Positions 59,339 through 64,000 of a stretch of DNA of 64,000 nucleotides are shown piece after piece. Source of the DNA: GSA-30 sp036384435 (lineage in GTDB: Bacteria > Pseudomonadota > Gammaproteobacteria > Xanthomonadales > Rhodanobacteraceae). Position 1 is the first letter of the stretch. Each line of letters opens with the position of its first letter. The position numbers and the translations under genes are program-made. The DNA lies in the NCBI RefSeq assembly GCF_036384435.1, contig NZ_DASVMI010000181.1:1-64000 (forward strand), given 5' to 3'. The notes under the pieces are model-generated. The model saw only the letters and a program-made list of their open reading frames with translations, was not told the origin of the DNA and searched no databases.

Positions 59339-62125
59339 ATGAAGCGCAACAAGCTTGCCTTGGCGCTGGCCGGCCTGCTTTTGGCCCCGGTGGCCAGCAC
59401 AGCATTCGCCCAGTCCGCCCAGAGCTCGGGTGACAGCGACCAGCAGAATGCCAAACAGCTGCAGACCATCACTGTGACCGGCTCGGCCGTTCCGCGCATC
59501 GACGTGGAAACGCCCTCTCCGGTGACCGTGCTCACTGCCCAGCAGATCGAGCGCAGCGGCCTGACCACGCTGTCCGATGTGGTGCGTTCGATCTCCGCCG
59601 ACAACAGCGGTTCGATTCCGAACGCCTTCGCTGCCGGCTTTGCTGCTGGTTCGTCGGGCGTCGCGTTGCGCGGCCTGACGGTGAACTCCACCCTGGTGCT
59701 GATCGACGGTCATCGCAATGCCAGCTACGCCGTGTCCGATGACGGCCAGCGCAGCTTCGTGGACCTCAACACCATTCCGCTCGCCGCGGTCGAGCGCATC
59801 GAAGTGCTGAAAGACGGCGCCTCGTCGCTATACGGCGCCGATGCGATCGCCGGCGTGGTCAACGTGATCCTCAAGTCGAGCTACAAGGGCGCCGAGGGCA
59901 CGTTTGATGTGGGCACGTCGCAGCATGGTGGCGGCCTGACCCGCAAGGCGACGCTGCTGTTCGGTGGTGGTGACCTGGAGAAGGATGGCCACAACGCTTA
60001 TGTGTCGATCCAGTACCAGAAAGACAACCCGATCTACCTGCGTGATCGAGGCTATCCGTTCAACACCTCCGACACCAGCCGCAGCGGCGGTCCGGATAAC
60101 CGTATCGGCAATCCGGCGAATTTCCAGGGCTCCACCGTTGGCTCGGTGACCCCAGCGACGCTCGGTACGCCGGGCGACTTGACTTCGGGCCAGCAGATTC
60201 CGGGTGCGCTGTCGCAGCCGTTGCGTGCCTGCGCCAGCAACACCGTCGCCGCCAGCGATCCGGCCGTGGGTAATTATTGCCTGCAGGACCAAGCCAACCA
60301 GTATGGCCAGGCCACCTATGCGATGGAGCAGGGCGGCATCTACGGCCGCTTTACCGTCAAGCTCGACGACACCACGCGCGCCTATATTTCGGCCAGCTAC
60401 TTCGAGACCAAGACGAACGCGCCGGGCAACCAACCGTCGCAGGTGGAAGCCAGCACGCCGATCAACACCAACAATATCGTGCTGCCGCCGACGCTCGCCA
60501 ATGGCCAGTTGAACCCGAACAATCCGTTCGCCGCCGCTGGCCAGTACGCGTTGCTGAATTACGCCTTCGGCGATATCCCGGTCGGTAACAACTACGACAA
60601 CCATAACGTTCGCCTCGTCGGCAACGTAAACGGCTCGCTGGGCGAGTGGGGTTATGACGTCACCACGGTGATCAACCACACCTGGCTCAACACCGACCAG
60701 TTCGGCTTGATCAACTACCAGGGCTTGTTGAATGCGATCAACACCGGTAGCTACAACTTCCTCAATCCTTCGGCCAACACCGACGCGGTACGCAAGTCGA
60801 TCGCCCCGGGTTATTCGAAGACCTCGACCTCCGATCTCGATTCGTTGGACATCTCGGTCAACCGTACCTTAGGCCAGCTCGACGGCGGTCCGATCGGCTT
60901 CGCCGCTGGCCTGCAGGCACGCCACGAGGCCCAGGACGATCCGACCCTCAACCCGAACTTCGAGTTCCTCGGCCTGGGTAACGCGCAGACCGAAGGCACG
61001 CGCAATGTGACGGGCGCCTACGTCGAATTCGACGCACCGCTGTTCCAGTCCCTCGAACTGGACGTATCCGGTCGCTACGACCACTACACCGATATCGGTA
61101 ACGGCTTTACGCCGAAGATCGGCATGAAGTGGAAGCCGGTGGACTGGTTCGCGCTGCGTGGCACCTACTCAAAGGGCCTGCGTGCTCCGTCGTTCGCCGA
61201 GAACGGCTCGAGCTCAAGCCAGGGCTTCACCACCTACCAACTGCCCAAGTCGGTAGCAGCGGCGTATGGCGGCAGCCTCTACGCCACCAACCCCTACTCG
61301 CTGGCCTTGCAGACCAACGCAAACCCGAACATCAAGCCGGAAAAGGCCACCAACTTCACGCTCGGTGTGGTGTTGCAGCCGACCAGCTGGCTAAATGCTT
61401 CGATCGATTACTACAACATCGAGAAGAAGAACGTCATCACCTCGCCCGACGTGGGCTCGGCGCTGGATGCTTACTACCAGGGGCAGACGATTCCGGGCGT
61501 CACGGTTATCGGCGATAAGCCCGATCCGGCAAACCCGGGCCTGCTGCCGCGACCGGCTGAAGTGATCGGCGAGTACATCAACGCCAACTCGCTCAAGACG
61601 ACTGGTGTCGACCTCGACATCCAGGCGCATTTCGACTTCAACAACAACTGGCACTACATCAGCGAGCTCAGCGGCACCCAGATCTTCAACTGGGCTCTGA
61701 CGCTTCCCGATGGTACGCGCCAGCAGTTCGTCGGCACGCATGGCCCGTACGCCCTGTCCTCGGGCGCAGGTACGCCACGTACGCGCGGTTCTTTTGCCAA
61801 TACGGTGATCTGGGACAAGCTGACCGGTACGCTGACCATGTACTACGTCAGCGGCTTGGCCAACTACGCGCAGGATCAGAGCGGTTTCGACCCGCTTAGC
61901 GTCCTTCCGCTGAATGGTCGCGTCGGTTCGTTCACCTACTTCGACCTGACCGGAAGCTACGCCATCAACGACCACATTTCGATTACCGGTTCGGTGCAGA
62001 ACCTGTTCGACCGCAAGGCCCCGATCGATGGTGCCAACTATGCCGCGAACAACTACAACCCGACCTACGATTTGGCTGGCGTCATTGGCCGGTTCTACAA
62101 CGTAGGTGTGAAGGTCAAGCTGTAA
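59339..62125 (+). CDS. Large TonB-dependent receptor (CirA/oligosaccharide-type)
   Basis: 928 residues, larger than most siderophore receptors. A signal peptide (LALALAGLLLAPVASTAFAQ) is followed by a TonB box (QLQTITVTGS) and a plug with TVLTAQQIERSGLTTLSDVV, GVALRGLTVNSTLVLIDGHR and VERIEVLKDGASSLYGADAI. The barrel ends in a C-terminal aromatic-rich segment. The plug wording and size match the Xanthomonadales receptors that import plant or bacterial oligosaccharides or peptides. GAGAGG is 8 bases upstream. It has its own terminator at 62173-62207. Confidence 0.92.
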   Translation: MKRNKLALALAGLLLAPVASTAFAQSAQSSGDSDQQNAKQLQTITVTGSAVPRIDVETPSPVTVLTAQQIERSGLTTLSDVVRSISADNSGSIPNAFAAGFAAGSSGVALRGLTVNSTLVLIDGHRNASYAVSDDGQRSFVDLNTIPLAAVERIEVLKDGASSLYGADAIAGVVNVILKSSYKGAEGTFDVGTSQHGGGLTRKATLLFGGGDLEKDGHNAYVSIQYQKDNPIYLRDRGYPFNTSDTSRSGGPDNRIGNPANFQGSTVGSVTPATLGTPGDLTSGQQIPGALSQPLRACASNTVAASDPAVGNYCLQDQANQYGQATYAMEQGGIYGRFTVKLDDTTRAYISASYFETKTNAPGNQPSQVEASTPINTNNIVLPPTLANGQLNPNNPFAAAGQYALLNYAFGDIPVGNNYDNHNVRLVGNVNGSLGEWGYDVTTVINHTWLNTDQFGLINYQGLLNAINTGSYNFLNPSANTDAVRKSIAPGYSKTSTSDLDSLDISVNRTLGQLDGGPIGFAAGLQARHEAQDDPTLNPNFEFLGLGNAQTEGTRNVTGAYVEFDAPLFQSLELDVSGRYDHYTDIGNGFTPKIGMKWKPVDWFALRGTYSKGLRAPSFAENGSSSSQGFTTYQLPKSVAAAYGGSLYATNPYSLALQTNANPNIKPEKATNFTLGVVLQPTSWLNASIDYYNIEKKNVITSPDVGSALDAYYQGQTIPGVTVIGDKPDPANPGLLPRPAEVIGEYINANSLKTTGVDLDIQAHFDFNNNWHYISELSGTQIFNWALTLPDGTRQQFVGTHGPYALSSGAGTPRTRGSFANTVIWDKLTGTLTMYYVSGLANYAQDQSGFDPLSVLPLNGRVGSFTYFDLTGSYAINDHISITGSVQNLFDRKAPIDGANYAANNYNPTYDLAGVIGRFYNVGVKVKL

Positions 62126-62473
62126 GTCGTTTCCCGTGCTGGAGGCCTCCGGCATTGGTAACAAGTGAAACCAAAAAGGGCGCACCGGTCTCCGGCGCGC
62201 CCTTTTTGTTGGACCGGCATTTCGACAGTGTTCTCTCTCCTGGCGTATGGGTATTGCTTTCGCCGAAAAAGCGCCTGTTCCGTGTTTGAGCGCCGGGACT
62301 ATGTTGTGTCTTGCATTCACGACTGCGCCAAATAGACGTCCAGAAGCCCAAACGCCCTGCCTTTGACGCGACGCAGCAAGTGTGGTGTAGTCGGAGCTCA
62401 ACTCGCATGGGCTTCGGTGCTTTGGCACCGAGGCCTTTTGCGCCCAGCAGACGCATCAGCCGGGGAGGCTTAG
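62126..62473. other. 348-base gap with terminator, before gltB
   Basis: Beyond the 62173-62207 terminator no gene or repeat is evident. It should contain the gltB promoter. Confidence 0.5.
62173..62207. terminator. Bidirectional Rho-independent terminator after the receptor
   Basis: AAAAAGGGCGC pairs perfectly with GCGCCCTTTTT (11 bp) around a CCGG-containing loop; A-run and T-run flanks make it usable from both strands. Confidence 0.85.
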
Positions 62474-64000
62474 ATGGCAGAGCCAGGCAACACGCTGTAC
62501 GACGCGGCTTTCGAACACGATAGCTGTGGTTTTGGGTTGGTCGCCCAGATCGACGGCCGGGCCAGCAACAAACTCGTCGATACCGCCTTTGCCGCGCTCG
62601 CCAAACTTTCCCATCGTGGTGGCGTCAACGCCGACGGTGTCAGTGGTGACGGCTGCGGCGTGCTGATCCACCGGCCGCAGGCTTGGCTGGCGGCACTGGC
62701 GGCCGAGGCGGGCCTTGTGCTGGAAGAGCGGTTCGCGGCCGGCCTGGTCTTTCTTGACCCGGCAGGCGGTGATGCGGCGACGGACGTGCTGGAAGCCCAT
62801 CTGGTCGAGGAAGGGCTGCGCGTGGCCGGATGGCGTGACGTCGCGGTCGATCCCGCGGCCTGCGGGCCGTTGGCGTCATCGGCGCGTCCTCGCGTTCGGC
62901 AGGTTTTCGTGCACCCAGCGCCTGGCAGCGACGATGCGGCGTTCGAGCGAGCCCTGTTTCGCGCCCGTCGGCGCGCCGAGCATGCCCTGCGGGGCGATTC
63001 TCATTTCTATGTGGTGACCTTGTCCGCCCAGGTCATCGGCTACAAGGCGATGGCTGCCCCGGGTCGCCTGCGCGATGTCTTCGCCGATCTGGCCCATTCG
63101 GCGCTGGCATCCGACGCGGTGGTGTTCCACCAGCGCTTCTCGACCAACACCACGCCGCAATGGCGTCTGGCGCAGCCATTCCGCATGCTGGCGCACAATG
63201 GCGAGATCAATACCATTCGCGCGAACCGGCGCTGGATGCAGGCACGTGAAGCGGTGTTGCGTTCGCCGTTGGTGGATTTGTCCGACATCGGTCCGCTGGT
63301 ACGCCAGGCAGGCTCCGATTCGGAAAGCCTGGATAACGCACTGGAAGTGCTGCTTGCCGGTGGCATGGACATGCTCAGTGCCATGCGCACCCTGGTGCCC
63401 CCCGCGTTCGCCGCTCGCGAGGGCATCGACGAGGATCTGGCCGGCTTCTACGAATACTATGCGCTGCACAGCGAGCCCTGGGATGGCCCGGCTGGTCTGG
63501 TGATGTGCGATGGTCGCTACGCTGCATGCACGCTCGACCGCAACGGCCTGCGTCCGGCACGTTGGGCGCTGTCTGATGACAATCACCTGATCGTTGCCTC
63601 CGAAGCCGGTCTCTGGGATGTGCCGTCCGCCAACGTCGTGGCCAAGGGACGCTTGGCGCCCGGCGAAATGATCGCAGTGGATTTCGCCAACAAGCGCCTG
63701 TTGCGCGATGCCGATATCGATGAGATCAACCGCAATCGCGCGCCGTTCCGTGACTGGTTGCGCGCGGGGGTGAGCTATCTCGAATCGGACCTGATCGATC
63801 CATCGCTGGCTGCCGAACCCCTGCCTGCCGAACAACTGCGTTGCTACCAGAAGCTCTACGGTTTGTCGCGCGAGGAACGCGAGAGCGTGCTCAAGGCGAT
63901 GGTCGAGCTGGAAATGGAAGCCACCGGCTCCATGGGCGACGACACTCCGGTCGCGGCGATGTCGCGCCAGGTGCGACCGCTGTTCGATCGTTTCCGCCAG
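62474..64000 (+). CDS. gltB: Glutamate synthase large subunit (partial, runs off the window)
   Basis: The first 509 codons of a protein of roughly 1480-1510. GGGGAGG lies 5 bases before the ATG. The Ntn-type glutamine amidotransferase domain begins after a short propeptide; Cys18 in EHDSCGFGLVAQIDG is the expected nucleophile after processing. Further GATase blocks are FHQRFSTNTTPQW, LAHNGEINTIRANRRW and LDRNGLRPARW. With GltD it makes two glutamates from glutamine and 2-oxoglutarate in nitrogen assimilation. gltD and the FMN domain are beyond the window; codon use and frame are clean to the edge. Confidence 0.96.
   Translation, partial: MAEPGNTLYDAAFEHDSCGFGLVAQIDGRASNKLVDTAFAALAKLSHRGGVNADGVSGDGCGVLIHRPQAWLAALAAEAGLVLEERFAAGLVFLDPAGGDAATDVLEAHLVEEGLRVAGWRDVAVDPAACGPLASSARPRVRQVFVHPAPGSDDAAFERALFRARRRAEHALRGDSHFYVVTLSAQVIGYKAMAAPGRLRDVFADLAHSALASDAVVFHQRFSTNTTPQWRLAQPFRMLAHNGEINTIRANRRWMQAREAVLRSPLVDLSDIGPLVRQAGSDSESLDNALEVLLAGGMDMLSAMRTLVPPAFAAREGIDEDLAGFYEYYALHSEPWDGPAGLVMCDGRYAACTLDRNGLRPARWALSDDNHLIVASEAGLWDVPSANVVAKGRLAPGEMIAVDFANKRLLRDADIDEINRNRAPFRDWLRAGVSYLESDLIDPSLAAEPLPAEQLRCYQKLYGLSREERESVLKAMVELEMEATGSMGDDTPVAAMSRQVRPLFDRFRQ

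Overview
The window is GC-rich, densely packed bacterial chromosome. Gene content points to a gammaproteobacterium of the Xanthomonadales/Lysobacterales, probably Rhodanobacteraceae (Dyella, Luteibacter or Frateuria-like). The pointers are an HU protein with a Lys/Ala-rich tail, aryl-polyene/xanthomonadin-type biosynthesis genes, UbiJ/UbiB/UbiK, several TonB-dependent receptors, secreted S8, S41 and M16 peptidases, and short dispersed intergenic repeats. No rRNA, tRNA or CRISPR array was seen. The taxonomic call is inference from gene content.

Layout. 1-5202: the right end of an IS3-family element, a small membrane protein and a large secreted RHS/YD-repeat protein (accessory region). 5.5-15.6 kb: a membrane-anchored unknown; a LysR regulator divergent from a 62-residue ORF plus an aldo/keto reductase; a Vibrio hemolysin-like SGNH phospholipase; an NYN-domain protein; an exported methyltransferase; RluE; a subtilase; a GNAT; and a YdcH-like protein. 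15.7-21.5 kb: housekeeping genes ttcA, tyrB-like, rdgC, a YgjP-type metalloprotease and glmU. 21.7-26.5 kb: two convergent operons resembling part of an aryl polyene pathway (ACP, two hotdog dehydratases and an LpxL-type acyltransferase on +; ketosynthase, chain-length-factor-like ketosynthase and GT2 on -). 26.6-32.4 kb: hemF, a repeat-built exported protein, gpmA, a CcdC-like membrane protein, PII, ubiK and comM.

32.4-33.1 kb holds an internal deletion scar: the C-terminal halves of a divergent AraC regulator and a short-chain dehydrogenase now abut. 33.5-45.6 kb: a DUF3592 protein, a CPA-type antiporter, the glyoxylate shunt pair aceB-aceA divergent from a CysB-like LysR regulator with good palindromes between them, a truC-arfB-acyltransferase operon, ubiJ-ubiB and trmL. 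45.8-64 kb: an M16 peptidase, a DUF4156 lipoprotein, HU, a MarR-controlled Aae-type efflux operon (FUSC, DUF1656, HlyD), EnvC and CtpA, two TonB-dependent receptors, and the 5' part of gltB running off the end.

Most of the window is ordinary core genome. The most interesting parts are the compact split polyene-like cluster, the RHS locus bounded by an IS end, the AraC/SDR deletion scar, the hemolysin-like phospholipase, and three families of short dispersed repeats. Starts were chosen from ribosome-binding sites, signal peptides and family lengths. All family names rest on reading motifs by eye, not on searches.
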